Shown: positions 11,120 to 24,308 of the stretch, piece after piece
Position numbering within the stretch: the first letter of the stretch is position 1
Layout of the letters: each line of letters opens with the position of its first letter
Assembly: GCA_022592435.1 (NCBI GenBank)
Contig: JABYQS010000068.1
Location: 124,001-188,000, forward strand
DNA from: Cerioporus squamosus
Lineage: Eukaryota > Basidiomycota > Agaricomycetes > Polyporales > Polyporaceae
DNA: 64,000 bases
Direction: 5' to 3'
Notes under the pieces: generated by a model
Seen by the model: only the letters and a program-made list of their open reading frames with translations
The model's database searches: none
What the model was told of the DNA's origin: nothing
Program-made: the position numbers and the translations under genes

Positions 11120-12811
11120 ATGGCCGCGCCTGGTACGTGGTCGAAAGCACATAGAGAACTTATATCACTGTCTCATGAGGCAACGCACATCAGCAGTCAC
11201 CCCTCTGGAGGTCCTCTCTCGAACTCGCTTACACCCAAGCCCTCGCGATGACAAGTCCCCGCGCACCGTACCCCTCTCCATCCTAGACAACACCTCCGTC
11301 AACTACAGCTTGACGAGCGCTGCGTGGTACTTCGACCCACCCACCAGCCCATCATGCATGACTCCCGACGCACTCACGCAGTCCTTACGCAAGACGATCG
11401 ACGCGTATCCCAATGGGCAGGCCAGCTGCACTGGATCCCATACGATCCCGCCAGAGGACAACGCCAAGGACGCGTCGCCATCACCTACGGATCCCCCAGC
11501 GACCCCGGAGTCGAGCTTGTGTTGACCCGCTACCCAGAGACACTCGCGTCGCTTGTCCCTGCGCACGAAGACCGAATGCGACCAGGCCCTCTCGAGGCCG
11601 CCGCTTGGGATGCGGATTCGTTCCCGTCGGATGCCCTGAACTGCCCAACGCAGCTTGCGCTGCACAACACGGACGAGCACGCCGGTCGACCTGCGGTCTC
11701 CGTGCAGCTGACGGCGTTCGCGTGCGGAGGCTTGGGCATTCGCGTGAAGATCATGCATGCCCTCGCGGACGCCACTGCGATGATGCACTTCGTCAAGGGC
11801 TGGGCCGTTGTCCATCGCGCTCTCCTACATGGGCAATCTCTCCCAACTCTCTCGCCTGTATTTGACCCTGCGCTCGTCGACCGTGCGGCTGCGGGAGACA
11901 TCCACAGCCCGACCGTCGACCCGGATATCCTCCGTATCTCCCGCTCGCTGCCGATGTGTCGATACGACTGGTGGGCATCCGCAGAGGGTTGTCCCGAGCC
12001 CATGCTCTCCTCGACGCGCATCCCGCCTGAGCTCGCCGGGACAGACCTCGGACCACCCGGCGACCTCATCCCGTGGTCCGAATGGGACATATACGCTCCC
12101 GTCTCGCACTACCTTGTCTACTTCGCCCCCGTGGAAGTCCAACGTATCTGGGAAGCCTCGATATCCACGGACGACCCTTCTTCCATCTCTCCCCCAGTCC
12201 GCATCTCCCGCCTCGACGCCCTTCTCGCGTTCATCTGGAGACTGATTGTCCGCGCTCGGGGCCTGGAGCAGGACCGCGAGCTCATGCACATCATGGTCAC
12301 GATCGGGCTGCGCTCGCGCCTCTCCCCGCCCCTCCCCGATACCTTCCTCGGGTCGCCCATCACCCTCGCGCGGGTGTCCCTCCCTGCCGCAGAGATTGCA
12401 AGCAAGCCAGGCTCGACATCGACCGCCATCCGCGCGTCGATGGCGCAGTTCACTGCGCCTGCGCTCTCCGCGCTTCTCCACGATACCGCGCACGACGTGA
12501 ACCCGCAGCATATCTGGCGGGCATGCCTCGGACGGCGGAACTCCATCGTCACCTCGTGGCAGAGTCTCGACGTGTACGGCGTGGATTTCGGAGGCGGGGC
12601 GCCGCCCCGCTATGTCGACGCGGTGATGCCCAATCTAGACGGATGCATCCATGTTATGGAGGCTGGCCCTCCAGCTTCAGCAGTTGGTGGTGGGAGAGGG
12701 TTACGTTGGTATGCAGAGCCCGTGTGTGTGTCGCTGCACCTTGCGAAGGACGTTATGGGAAGACTGCTGAAGGACCCCGAGCTCCGGCGATACCGTGACA
12801 TAGACAGCTGA
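11120..12811 (+). CDS. BAHD-type acyltransferase (transferase family)
   Basis: A cytosolic acyl-CoA-dependent transferase of the HXXXD class, moving acyl groups to alcohols or amines, often in secondary metabolism. Exon 1 is 11120-11132 (MAAP), the intron is 11133-11196, and exon 2 runs 11197-12811. The N-terminus gives TVPLSILDNTSVNYSLTSAA. The catalytic motif HALAD sits in KIMHALADATAMMHF, and the structural DFGWG motif appears as DFGGG near the C-terminus. At 11409-11412 the frame shifts. DAYP is followed by NGQ, while the next frame gives QWAGQLHW, and one added C (CCC to CCCC) restores the family-typical DAYPQWAGQLHW. With that base the protein is 542 residues, normal for BAHD. Substrate unknown; no other biosynthetic gene is adjacent. 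Confidence 0.8.
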
Positions 12812-13001
12812 GGGGCGAGATCAAATGAGTCTACGAATTCGATAATATACATTCATTATGTAGATACAGGGAGGAACGTATCCATGCGAAAACGAAAGAA
12901 GCGTCCTGCGGTGTCCAAAACCGATTGCAATGAAGTCGTGAAAGGTAATTCGTGCGGGGGTACTGCGTACGCACCGTACCGCGATCTGCGAGTCTCGCTC
13001 C

Positions 13002-14099
13002 TCAATCGTCCTTCACCCGCTCGTATCCAGCACCACCCGCGCCGCCCCACCCAAACCAGCTGGTCCGCCGGGCCTGATCCGGCCGCTGCCCCACAGGATG
13101 CCCAGGCAAGTCGCCCTCCATGTCGCTCGGGACCTCCACCTCCTCGAACGTATTCTTTCCGTTGTTCCCGTTCCCGCTGCCAGAGGAGGACGCACGCGAG
13201 CGACTGTCGACCGGCATCGGCACCGTCTCGAACGCCGGGCTCGAGGTCGCAGACGACACATCGTACCCGACCGGCTCCTGCTCGAGGGCCGCGAGCTCAG
13301 CCTCGAGCTGCTTGCGCCGCTCCGACGCGCCCCCACGACTCTTGGCCCCGGAGCCCGAGCCCGAGCCCCCAGCGTTGGCAGCTGCGCGCGCAGCGGACGC
13401 CTGCGCCTGCGTGAGGAGGGTGGCACCGGATGCGAGGATGGTGGGACCGTAAGTGTTCCAGAGGCCCGCGACGAGCTGCGCGGGTCCGGAGACAGGGTCG
13501 TTCATCGAAGGGGGCGCGCCGGTGTGAGTCGCCGCCTCCTCTTCGAGTGGGGACGGGCCGGCAGGTTGGGTCTGCTGCTGGGTGATGGCACCAGAGACTT
13601 GCTCCCAGCCCCGACGCAGGAGACGTTGGACGTAGCTATAGAGGTACACCTTTGCCTTGGCGAGTGCGGAGTCGATCTCGTGCTCGTGTGCTGCGAAGAA
13701 GGGGCGGAGCTGGGTCTGGTAGAGCCATGCGGATCCGGCTGTCTGTGGAAGAGCAAGATAGAGTAGGAAGAGGGTCTTGAGAGGGTAGTATAGCGGTAGC
13801 CTGCACCAGTACGTGGACCGCAAGTGAGAGGGAGAGTAGCGGGACAAAGGAGGTGGACGCACCATGAGACGAGCCATTCAGCGACGTACTCCACGGCCAC
13901 AATGCATCCCAGTACGCTCCAGTACATTAGCCACCGCTCGAGTTCAGCTTCGGATGCGGGTCGTTGAGACAAAGTCTTGTAGGACGCGTAACCTGGGTAG
14001 AGGAATGCTGTGGTCGCACTGGCGTTATTCAGCGTCGATTTCTGGGCAGTTCGGTGTCCAGACATACCTGATGATGCGGAACAGCAGGTAGAACAACAT
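13002..14099 (-). CDS. Yop1/REEP family (TB2/DP1/HVA22) membrane-shaping protein
   Basis: A reticulon-like ER protein whose hairpin membrane segments curve ER tubules. Three exons: 14099-14068, 14018-13863 and 13800-13002, giving 328 residues. The start MLFYLLFRII is spliced to FLYPGYASYKTL, the family hallmark (YPxYASYKAL-like), then WLMYWSVLGCIVAVEYVAEW, then YYPLKTLFLLYLALPQTAGS and LRPFFAAHEHEID. The last roughly 150 residues form a Gly/Ser-rich, acidic cytosolic tail ending RTSWFGWGGAGGAGYERV, longer than in yeast Yop1 but typical of basidiomycete members. Splice sites are all GT-AG and the frame is intact. Confidence 0.88.
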
Positions 14100-14513
14100 T
14101 GTTAGACAGCAGGGGAATGAAGGGCGTGAGGGTCGTCGAGGAACATGGGGGAACGGAAGAGAGGAGGCTTGATATAGCGGCTCTTCGGCCCTGTCTCGCT
14201 AAATGAATCGATCAAGTATTGAACTTACACGTTCTTTATCGACGTTTGTTACTGAGTAACAAGAGATACCAAGTGGGGTAAGTGAAAGTAAGCATGTCTT
14301 ACTTACTCCCCAACACATGGTTTGTGCATGGATCTGTCTTCCTCTCGTCAATCTCTCGGGCAGGGCCACCACACGGCCCCGGTCAGGCAGATGAATCGCG
14401 ATATGCGAGAACTGCCTGTGCGTTTTACACGCTGATCCGATACAATTGATATACTATCACACGTCTCCTCGCAATGTCCACTTGTACAACTGGTTCCTCG
14501 TCCGAGAGACCCC
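14100..14513. other. intergenic, no feature seen
   Basis: About 0.4 kb upstream of the Yop1/REEP gene and downstream of the secreted EEP gene. No gene is visible. It likely contains the Yop1/REEP promoter. Confidence 0.4.
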
Positions 14514-15711
14514 TCACTGCAACGTAATGTCTGCGAACACGGGACGGTGGTCACTTGCCAGCACACCGTCGTCCGTCAGAGACGAGCCAACATGGTACGC
14601 ATCCGCGGTCCTACACATGACCGCATCAGTGCACGGATCTCGGTGCGTAACCTCGTGCCGCTCACCACTTGCCGTTACTTCCGCCGTATACAAAGTCGAT
14701 GCGCGTATACACGGACGCATCCCCGGGCGCGTTGAATCCGGTGTAAGTAGCGTACTCGCCTGAAACGTACTCCCGTGGCGTCTCCGCCTTCAAGTCGAGC
14801 ATCTTGAAGTCCGGGAGGGTCTCGTTCGGAACTGCATACTTCGCCGCGAACGTCGCGTTCACGGCAACGGGGGCGACCTGGCCAGTGATAATCTGGTATG
14901 CACCCGAGTCCGTACCAGTCGCAGGGCTGTTGAAGTCGCCCGTGATGATGACCGGGCCGCCGGTCTTGTAAGCCTCGTACTTCGCGCGCACGAGCATCAT
15001 CGATGCTGCAAGTCGGCGCTGGTCATCGGACTGGTCGTCCAGGTGCGTATTGAGGTAGGTGAAGTGAACTGGAGCAGCAGGGTCTGACTTTAGAATGAGC
15101 GAAGTCGCCGTGCAGATGCGGAAGGAGCCCGCGCCCGGGAACTTCGACGGCTCGAAGGGAGTGTTGGAAAGCCAGAACGAGTCGTTCGAGACGAGTTCGA
15201 CGTCAGACCTGAATGAGAGACATGTGAGCAAACGGCACCCGTGTCCTACGCCAACGAACCCACTTCTTGTAGAAGATCGGGCTGAACTCTCCCGCAGCGA
15301 CACCATCGTCGCGGCCGACACCGACCCACCCCCAACCGTCCCCAAAGAGGGTAGCCAGATCGGTCACTTGCCGTACAAGAGCTTCCTGGAAGCCTGGTAC
15401 AAGCTCGCTCAAACGTCAGGTTTCATGGTAGCAACCCACCACTCACCTGCAAGCACGATCCCCTCGTTCTGAAGGTTCTCGTACACCTTTATCCGTCTGG
15501 TGCTCCATGGCTGCTCTCCCTTCTTCCCGTAGTAAGTGGGCGCCTGCAGCGGGTCCGGAAGGTTGTCGAGCGACTGCTGCACCGTGATGCTATCTGGCTG
15601 CGAGTCGTAGCGAAGATTGTACGACGCAATCCGCATGGTCTGAGCTGCAGCTGCAAGACCAGACGTCAGCGCAAGGTTCAACAGGACCGTGAGGGGCGCA
15701 AGAGGGAACAT
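14514..15711 (-). CDS. secreted endonuclease/exonuclease/phosphatase-fold protein
   Basis: Four exons (15711-15447, 15393-15264, 15208-14666, 14610-14514) give an intact 344-residue protein. Residues 1 to about 23 are a signal peptide (MFPLAPLTVLLNLALTSGLA), so it should be exported. The EEP metal-dependent phosphohydrolase fold is clear: the Asn in RIASYNLRYD, the catalytic Glu in GFQEAL, FTYLNTHLDDQS, the Asp/Asn pair in GDFNSP, and the terminal His in SDHRPVFADI. Such secreted fungal proteins cleave phosphodiester or phosphomonoester bonds; the actual substrate (nucleic acid, inositol phosphate or lipid) cannot be read from sequence. All splice sites are canonical. Confidence 0.85.
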
Positions 15712-16594
15712 GGCAGGGCGCAGTGCGGGGCAGAACGAGTGGCCGTCCGTCGCCTTGTCATGAGCACTTCCCCCGCCTTAAGTACATCGCCGAGCCTTCG
15801 CTTCGAAGCTTGACTGTGTGCAACATACAGTACCATCACCCGCTGAAGCCGCTGCCAGTGCGCTGCTGCCGTGATCAGAGGCTCACATGATAGCCGGGAA
15901 GAAGCAGCGACGACCTGAGCACGATGTGCGACGCACCTTCTCTGTCCGTAACTGGTGCAAGCCCGGTCCGCGTGAGTATCTGCGCTGCGAGCGTCGAGAA
16001 TAGACCAAAGGTAGACTTGAAACCCATCAGACGAACGAGTCCTTCTCGAGTTCTCCACGACGAACGTGTCTTTCGCAGTACTAGTGCTTGTGCTCAAGTC
16101 GCTAGCGTAGTGATTGCTTATCTTACAGCTTCCAAGACGTGACGGAGAGTTACGAGACAAGAACGTTCGACCTCAAGAGACTTGGAGGAGAGAGGAGAGG
16201 AGTTTGAGGTCATCATGGTCCGACTGTAAGTAGTCAGACTCTGTAAGCGCGCGTTTGCGCGCAGTCAATGATCACAAGGTCAATCACCACCCAGGTGTTT
16301 ATCCTGTACTAGATGCTAAGTATGCATTCAAGTTCTCGAGTTGTTCCAGGGCAAGCACTGAGACAGAAATGCCGAAATGGTGGTACACTAGTAGTACATC
16401 GCATGTTGACTCCGTGATAAGTAGCAATGTCAGTGGATGTAATGCTCGAATGGAATGTCCCCAACATCCGGAACGCAAGAGAAGAGAGCCGCCACCGCCG
16501 AATAACAAAGATCGCGCGGCGCAAGGTGTCAATCCTCCTTGCTTTTCCTCCCTGACAGTGGTTTGAAAGCTGAACTAGCCTGGAGGAACCCGGG
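15712..16594. other. intergenic, no feature seen
   Basis: About 0.9 kb upstream of the secreted EEP gene. Only short, unconvincing frames occur. Confidence 0.4.
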
Positions 16595-19307
16595 CTACGA
16601 CTCAGACGTGCCAGCATCTGACCGAAGGGGAGCGAAAAAATGCAGTGGGAGAGGCGACAGCGAAGCACCAGGGCTCCTCACATCCAGCCCGTACCGGCCG
16701 CGTCGCATGCTAGAGGGAGAGCCAATAGTGCCAGGAGCAGGAGTCTGCCGCCGCGACGGAGGCTCGGGGTACACCACGCCTGCGGGTACTGGCGCCTCGT
16801 CGTACCGCGCTTGGCGGGGACTGCCACCGCGCTGCGGAACGGGCAGAGTGTCGCGTGGTGGGATAGGCAGGGGATTGTCGTATGGGACGGGGACCGCCTC
16901 CCTGGTCGGGACAGAGCGGGGATTGCTTGGCGCTCTGATGGGCACGGTCGTCCGCTGCGGGATAGGTATCGGGGTGCCAGGCGGTGGGACCGGGACGGGT
17001 GTCTGAGAAGGTCGAACTGGGAGTGGCGTATCGTATGGTACCATGGTCGGTTTGTCGGGGAGGGGATTCGCAGGCATCGGAGGCGTCACAGACATGGGTA
17101 CAAATCCCGGAGGCAACCCATCCGACTCTAGAGGGATCACTGGCCCGTAGGACCGCTTGCTAGGTACTGGTCAATCGAAGGGTAATACCCCGGTATCTCC
17201 GTTCGCATGACAATGATGTTATCCTCGGGCTGAGCTAATGGCTGGACTGTGTGTTCGGGGCTCAATAGGTGCGGGTGGTAATGGTGGTCTTGATAGATGA
17301 ACGGCTTGTTGAAGGAGTAGACTGCATTGGACAGATTGAGCATGCGAGCACGGGAAGAACGTAAATCACTCACAGGCGATTCAACAATAATGTCCGGTAT
17401 CACAGGAACAGTGCCAGGGGGAGTCCCCTTCACCGACTTACTGCGGAACCTCTTTTTGAATAGCCTGTCAAGCGGACTCGTCGGCGACGTCCCTTGAACC
17501 GAGCGTTCAGACTCCCTGCTATCCTGCCGTTCGCCAGGCGGCGGACGCACAGGTTCAGGGAGGTCTTCCCGCGGACGAGGCCCACGCGGGGATCCCACCT
17601 GCCTCTTCACACCCCGATGCCCCGCGCGTTGTCATGTCAGCTCAGGCTCGTCGAGGAAGATGCTGTGCTCGACGTACGTCCTCTCTTGCGGATCGCCCCG
17701 ACATGGCGAGGCGGAGTTTGCCCTTCGACGAGGGAGCACCGACGAGGTCAAACTGCGAGATGGTCGTCGACGCTTTCGACTGAGGCGACATAGGCCTGCT
17801 GGCATTGGAGCGAACTACCGGGATTCCAGCTGGCGGGATGCCGGCAGCAAATGCGTAATCTCGAGAACGGACTTGCCGCTCAGGCGGAGGTGCCATCGAA
17901 GTGCTAGGTTGGGGAGGTTGGACGGGGTGGATGGCCGCTGCCGGTGGCGGCGTGGGTGAAGCAGGAGTGATCGGCCTGGATAGTTCGTGTGGCGGCGGCA
18001 AATATATCTCCTCGCCACGATCAGCGTAAGGTATGTAGCCGTCTGGGGGAATATCGACGGGCGGGTGCACAGGGGATGGTTGTGGTTCATGTATTGGTAT
18101 CGGGGCAGGAATCTCGCCTTCGTTGTCATCCAGAGAGCGTGGCGCAGGATGCGGCACTGGCATCCCGGACGGTGTGTCGGCTCGCGAGTGTGATGGAGAG
18201 GGTGCATTGATTGGTGTTACAACAGTGGGGACGGGCAAGGTCGGAGCGAAATGTGCAGCATCAGAAACATGGGGGCGCTGGCTAGCTCTTGACGTACTGA
18301 ATCTACTCAGAAGCTTGTCAGTACGTCACAGTGGCGGCGCATCGATTGCGAACGCACCTCGAAGGAGGACGTCTCGCCGGCGGTGTTACTCTACCAGAGG
18401 ACATCACCGACGACCCGGGCGTTCTACTTCGGAACTCAGGAGCTGGAGTGCGAACGCGAATTTCAGCTGGGCCTGGAGTTTGACTGCGATATTGAGGTGC
18501 TGGGGGCTCTTCCTCTTCCTCCTCCTCCGGAACATCTTCTACGGTCGGTGGAACATACCTCCTTTCCCTGGGATCATCAGCACCCGTAGCCTCTTCGTAT
18601 CCCATAGTCCTCCCGCGAGACATGCCCTCTTGTAAGCCCTCCAACCTGCCTTCCTCTCGCGCTCGTGCGATCAACTGGTGCTCACGGTATCTCCGCGCAG
18701 TAGAACGAGCACGGGCAGCCTCCGACTCTGCCTCCAACTTTGCCTGCTCGAGCTCATTGACGAGCTCCTGCGCACGCAATATCTCGCGTTGCGCGTCTTC
18801 AAACCGATACTTGAACAGAGTGAGCTCCTCCTTGGCGCGCGACGCTTCCGCCTGCGCCAGCATCGTCGCCTCGTGCGCCGCACGCAGCTTGCGCAAGACC
18901 TCGAGCACGCGGCGCTCCGCATCGTCGGCACGACGCGTCTCGCCCTCCAAGCGTTCCGTGGTGATGGCGAGCGCCGTGCGGAGGCTCGTAGAGTCGTGGC
19001 GGTCCCGTGGCATGAGACGCGATCGGAGCTTGGAGGGAACGCCGTGCAGGACGCCTTCATGGTGGTCGCGCTCGAGGCGCGTACGGGGGAGCGAGTGCGG
19101 AGACTCAGAGGAGGAAGCTGACCGGAGAGACTTGGATTGGAGGCTATCTGAGCGCGACTGCAGGCTGCTGCTGCCAGAGGATGACGCAGTCCTGAGCGAG
19201 TCCATGCGCGGAAAAGGGAATTCGCGGCTGCGGCAGAAGTAAGCAGGTGCACGACAACAGTCATGATCACGTACGTACCGATCGTGCTCGTCTACAATCC
19301 GAGACAT
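16595..19307 (-). CDS. large coiled-coil and proline-rich hypothetical protein
   Basis: I do not recognise a named family. Exons: 19307-19279, 19227-18358, 18296-17678 and 17604 to the stop at 16595. Residues about 60-230 form a long coiled coil (RLEGETRRADDAERRVLEVL, then KLEAESEAARARSTARRY). Next come an acidic stretch (VPEEEEEEEPP), several RSRTPG/RTPAPE phosphorylation-like motifs and a Pro-rich tail with many P-x-P units near the C-terminus (PVPVPPPGTPIPIP). This suggests a cytoskeletal or scaffold protein, but no function is proven. Near 17150 the frame shifts by one: adding a base gives QYLSKRSYGPVIPLESDG, linking two good frames. Only an implausible 26-nt intron could replace that. 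Confidence 0.62.
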
Positions 19308-21230
19308 TCAGGTTGGGGCAGACGGTGGCGGACAGCAAGCTAGAGCGGGGAGAGGACAGCACGGGTGAAGGCATGAATGGCAGGGAGGAGGCGCGGCGTG
19401 GACATCGCGAACCGGTAGATGTAGATGAAGAAAGGCAGAGATCGCCAGCTTCCTTGTGCGAACTCACGCCGCGATATGGTGTGGTGAGCCTTGTAGGCGT
19501 TGCAGAGGCGTGTTTTCCGCGCTCCTTCCCGGCGTGGACAACACGTGTCGATCGATGTGTATATCGGGCGTTAGTGCTCGAGGGACGGCGAGTAGCCGGT
19601 CTATACCGTCCTTGTAGCTGAGAACAAGGGCAACTGATAGTAAACTCGGCCGAGCGATCTCACATCGAGCTCGTGATGTCACTGCCATGCTGCGGGGGAG
19701 ATAGTTCCGTACCAGAAAACTCGCGCGCCACGAAGATGAGCGACGTTCATTGCTTCGTATCTGGGAAAGAGACGTCTCAAACCCTTTCTGTACAAAGGTG
19801 TGGGACTAGACTCGTGAACGCTGATCCTAGGTAAAGTGAACAGCGAAGGCGACGATGATGTCAATGGTTAGTCTCCGCCTCTGGAGCAGCGATGGTACAT
19901 ACAGCTCTAATCTGGGGCGTCCCTCTTGCTATGCATAGATCCGCTCTCCTCCCTAGTTGAGCGGTCATCGTGACCTGGTATCTCTTCTCTGGCTTCTAGG
20001 AGCCCGGGCTCGCAATCGGACGCGGCAAGGTCATATGGAAGGTCTGGAGGGGTTCGCGACACATTCGTGAGTCACTTGGGCGACGTCGATGTCCTCACGA
20101 CAATTAGATCCGACTGGTGTGAGCTGGGAAATGAGGGTGGGTATGAGAACTGTCGACGGCGTCAGAAGGCTGCAGCAGAGAACGCTCAGGAAAGTCCAAG
20201 CAAAGTCAAATAAATCCTCACCAACTAGCTGCCAATGGTCGGTGCAAAGTCAGCACACTTGTTGCCGGAGGCCTGGGTATCCTCAAGTGGCATTATTGGA
20301 CTTTCTGAGTAGAAGGTCACTCTTCTCGCTGTCTCGGTTCGAAGAGCTTAGATTGAGCAGTCCCAGGCCAGATTCCAACACTGCAAGGCAGGAAGTGAGA
20401 AGAGCACGGGAAGACTATGTCGCAGATGGCAATGAAGTAAGTTCAAGTTCAAGCTGTGGGCCGCGACCTGGTGAGCAGCTCACCATTCCCACGGGGTAAC
20501 CCCGCCTTCGAATTCGTTGAATCGTTCAACTTCAAGTTCTGATTCAACTCTCTCCTTTAGCTTCCTTCCACCCACTGACTATAGCTAATTTATTCACCTC
20601 CGAACGGCCCCCTGACTCTGAGTCTGTGGGCAACCCGCTTTTCTATGCGACTCCTGGGACAAATGGAGGATCAAGACGATGCTTCGGATGACAAGAACGT
20701 GCTACATAACGTGGACGAAATTCGAAGCTCACAGCTCCATCGTATGTCAAATGTGACCTAGCATCGCGGCTGCCTCTCATAACAGACTGGGCTGTACATG
20801 TACTGGTTGCGGGGTGTCTCTTTCGAGAGAGTAGGTTCTGTTGAACTGGTATCCACTTTCCAACCGAGACTGACGCGCTCACGGTGTCAACGGTTGCAGT
20901 TCCTAGATGGCAAGCTGCGCGTATACCTGTGCTCAATGAACAAGCAACAGAAGTCTTTGCAGAAAGACCTCGCCGCATTAATCGAGCGATGATGGCGGTG
21001 ACTCACTGCTTGCGGCTTCGTGGACTGCCATGCAATGCAAATTCAGACAAGATCCTAGGACATCGCGAGGCTGTGAGTGATAGCATATACGAACCCTCGA
21101 ACTCACCTATGTTCCGCGCTTACCGCATCTCCCAGGCTTCCACGCAGCTGTTCGCAGGATATATGTATGTCTGCTCGCAAGTGGCCAGATATCATATCGC
21201 TCGGGGCACTCAGGTCCCCCGTTCGCCACC
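19308..21230. other. 1.9 kb intergenic region without a recognised gene
   Basis: Both strands contain only frames shorter than about 140 codons, with no domain, splice-consistent series or signal peptide. It separates a divergent pair (coiled-coil gene and AAA ATPase). Promoters of both are expected here. Confidence 0.4.
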
Positions 21231-23945
21231 ATGCCACTCCGCTTTATCCAGATGCGCCCTTCTCGTAAGGACTCACAAAAGACCACACTCCTCAACGGCG
21301 GCGATCGCGAGAAAGAGGATCGCGACTCCGACGCTACACAATCCCAAGCTCCGCTTCCCTCCCCGAACCTAAAGATCAAGCGCGTCGACCACTTCTGGAG
21401 CACCTGGTCCAAAGGCTGGAAGTACAGGAACACGGGCTTGAGCGTCGTCGCAGAGGCCGTGCGCCCTGTTGGCAACGGCACGGACAACGACCCCTGGCAG
21501 AACTTCTGCTTCGTCGTCGTGCGCAAGCTCCCCGACCCCCGGAACGCAGACAAGCCAGGCCCCGGGGGAGATATCACGTTCCAGATTGTCGTGAAGAGCC
21601 CGTGCTTGCTCAAGGCGTGCAAGGATGTCGTGGGGACTGTCCCTGGGATCTCCTGGACTGCTGAACCGCTTGAGGTGCGCTTCGCGTGATGCTCACCGGG
21701 TGAAGCGATGGGCTGACAATCCGTCGTGCAGCTGGACCCGCATCTCCTACTCGCGTTCTTCCCCCAGTTCGAAGAGTACGAGAAGGCGCTCCGCAGCAAG
21801 GGGCGCACGCCCGAGGAGGAACACGTCCTTGCGACACTGACAGTACTCTTGGACTACCTCCGCAAAGACTATCGCTCGACGCTCGCCAAGATTGCAAGTC
21901 TCAAAGCGAGCGGCGAGATCACGTTTGACCTGCTCTACGGTATCCTCGTCCCCCGCACCATCCTCGTCACGGAGTGTCCTGTCACCGGCGAACCCCGCGC
22001 GCTGCAGCTTCTCTCTCTTAACAAGGTTGAGAACAGCTTGTGCTCGCTGTACATTCTCCTCTGCGAGAACATCGACTCGACGGAGGAGGGCGCGTACCCG
22101 GGGCGCAACGAGTCTGTGACGAACCCCAACTCAAACTCGAATGTAGCCACGGCTCACAACCTCAACACCGGCTCGACTGGGCGGGACCGCCTCGCTGCAC
22201 TGAGGGCTCAGGCGCGTTCATCGGCCGTAACGGGTGATGATAACCCGGCTGCGACTGTCGGCGGCAGGTCTATCGGGCGCGTGCAGAGCAGGATTGTACT
22301 GGGGTCGTTCAAGGGCACGGAGAAGATCAATGCGTTGGAGGTATACCCCATCGAATACCACGCGGATCCTGAGGCGATGAAGGCCCTCCTCCTGGAGCGG
22401 GGGCGCAAGTGGGCGTCGCTGAAGGGCATTCATCATGTCCACTACGAGGGCACTGCGGCGTTCTCTATATCTGCTAATGGACGCAAGAAGATCGTCAAGT
22501 ACAACGTGCGCCTGCGTGGTTCTCATGCGCCCTTGTCTTATGCACTGATGCATTCCGGCTGCTGCAGGTGAACTCCCGGATCATGATCGACAGAGGTCAG
22601 TCCACTGCTGCATCATTGTGTAACCTATTGACAGCAGGCGTCGAAAGGAAACTTCATCAGGTTGAATCCGAACTATGAGATGCCAGTCCCGAGCAACGCC
22701 AGCAACCAGCAAAACCACCCAGAAGAGCCTTGGCGGTCACACCGGGGAAACCGTGAGTGGTCCATTCACCGCGTTGGTTCCACGATGCTCTTCTCACATC
22801 CTGCTTCATTGCAGCCGGTATGCCTCCTCTTAGGAACACCCAAGATACGACTGACAACGTGCCTACACTCGACGTTGGCAGCAAGCGCAAAGCCCCGGTG
22901 GACGAGGTAACGCTCACGGACGAAGAACTGATACTCGCTTCGCCGATCGTCTATGGGTTCAGTCTCTCCGACAAGATCTGGCGTGCGTCTTTGTCAAATG
23001 GTGTCGTCTCCGACTTGCTGATAACAGAGTCTGGTCACAGTTGAGTTCAACGTGGAGAACATTAAGCCCATTGTGTGGAACGAGGAGGCATTCCAAGGCC
23101 TCGTGCTCGCCGCCGACCGGAAGAACCTCCTTCGTTCGCTCGTCGACGCCCACAACACCGATCTCGGATTCGACGACTTCGTGCAGGGCAAGGGGCAAGG
23201 TCTCATCATCAACCTCTTCGGACCCCCGGGTGTCGGCAAGACGCTCTCAGCGGAGGCGACCAGCGAGCACGTCCACCGTCCGTTGTATGTTGTCGGTGGT
23301 GGCGATCTGGGCACGAGGGCGTCTGAATTGGACCTCGCCCTCGAGCGTGTCTTCGACATCGCTACGAGCTGGAAAGCTATCGTCCTCATTGACGAGGTAA
23401 GAGCGATCGTCCGTCCATACCGCATACGTGATGATAGAGCTACACCTCAGGCTGATGTCTTCCTCGAGCGTCGTTCACTTCACGACCTGGAGCGCAACGC
23501 CATGGTCGCAGTCTTGTATGTCCGATCTTCCTGCCCATTGTCCCACTGTCGCTGTGCTAACGCCTTCTCTGTTCAGCCTGCGTCACGTCGAGTACTACCG
23601 CGGTATCCTCTTTCTCACCACCAACCGTATCACGGCATTCGACGAGGCCTTCCTCTCCCGTATCCATGTCGCCTTGCACTTCGGCGAGCTCACCACGTCC
23701 GCTAAGGAGCAGGTCTGGCGTGCGTTCCTCCGCAAGGCAGGGGTCTCGGACAGCGACGTCGGGGAGGCCCAGGTCCAGGAGCTTGCGAAGCGCGAGATCA
23801 ACGGCCGGCAGATCAAGAACGCGTGTCGCACTGCGAAGTCGCTCGCGCACAGTCGTGGGGAGCCCTTGGGTTCGTGCATCTGGCGGAAACTTTGGATGCT
23901 ATGGAGGAGTTTACGGCCGAGTTTGCTGCGCTGGACAGAGCATAG
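21231..23945 (+). CDS. AAA ATPase with N-terminal DUF7025-like domain
   Basis: Eight exons: 21231-21674, 21732-22505, 22567-22594, 22648-22752, 22815-22982, 23041-23396, 23451-23515 and 23577-23945, about 769 residues. The N-terminal half (RVDHFWSTWSKGWKYRN, then HHVHYEGTAAFSISANGRKK, then NSRIMIDRG) fits the domain that precedes AAA in this fungal family. The ATPase core has Walker A GPPGVGKT, Walker B IVLIDE, a DVFLERRSLHDLERNAMVAV segment and FLTTNR (sensor 1). An AAA lid follows (REINGRQIKNACRTAKSLA). The substrate is unknown; such proteins are probably remodelling ATPases. Near 23865 one C is missing: GAGCCCTTG to GAGCCCCTTG restores EPLGFVHLAETLDAMEEF to the stop at 23943-23945. Confidence 0.85.
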
Positions 23946-24308
23946 AATCGTGTTTGCCTACCATTTTCTTGACGACTGTCAGCCTCCCGTGTCTTCTCTC
24001 GGAGAATGAAGATAATGGCAATATACTTGGTTGTGAATTGTGCGGCCGTCACGGTGCACTCGGAGTGCACCCTCGTCCATCGCGGACATACTTTGCATTG
24101 TGCAAGCCCGTGGGTTTGCTCTAAACCTGCCAATGTCGCCAAATCGACGTAGCATGCCAGTTGTCTTGATACACCCCTCCATCTCAGGCTCTGTTGAAGG
24201 TCGTAGCTAAAAAGACGTCTGAAACAAGTCTGAAATGCTTGCTGCACTTCTAAGTTGGCCCGGCGGACAGCGCTAAACGATGAATCAACATTTGGGAAGT
24301 GTGTACGT

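Noticed and set aside
11100..15800. Secondary-metabolite gene cluster around the BAHD acyltransferase
   Set aside because: Neighbours are a membrane-shaping protein and a secreted phosphohydrolase-fold protein; no synthase, P450 or transporter is present.
17120..17160. 26-nt intron in the coiled-coil gene
   Set aside because: Same reasoning: implausibly short, no branch-point space. A missing base is more likely.
19308..21230. Possible hidden genes in the 1.9 kb gap
   Set aside because: Frames are short, composition is shadow-like and no splice-consistent chain or motif could be built.
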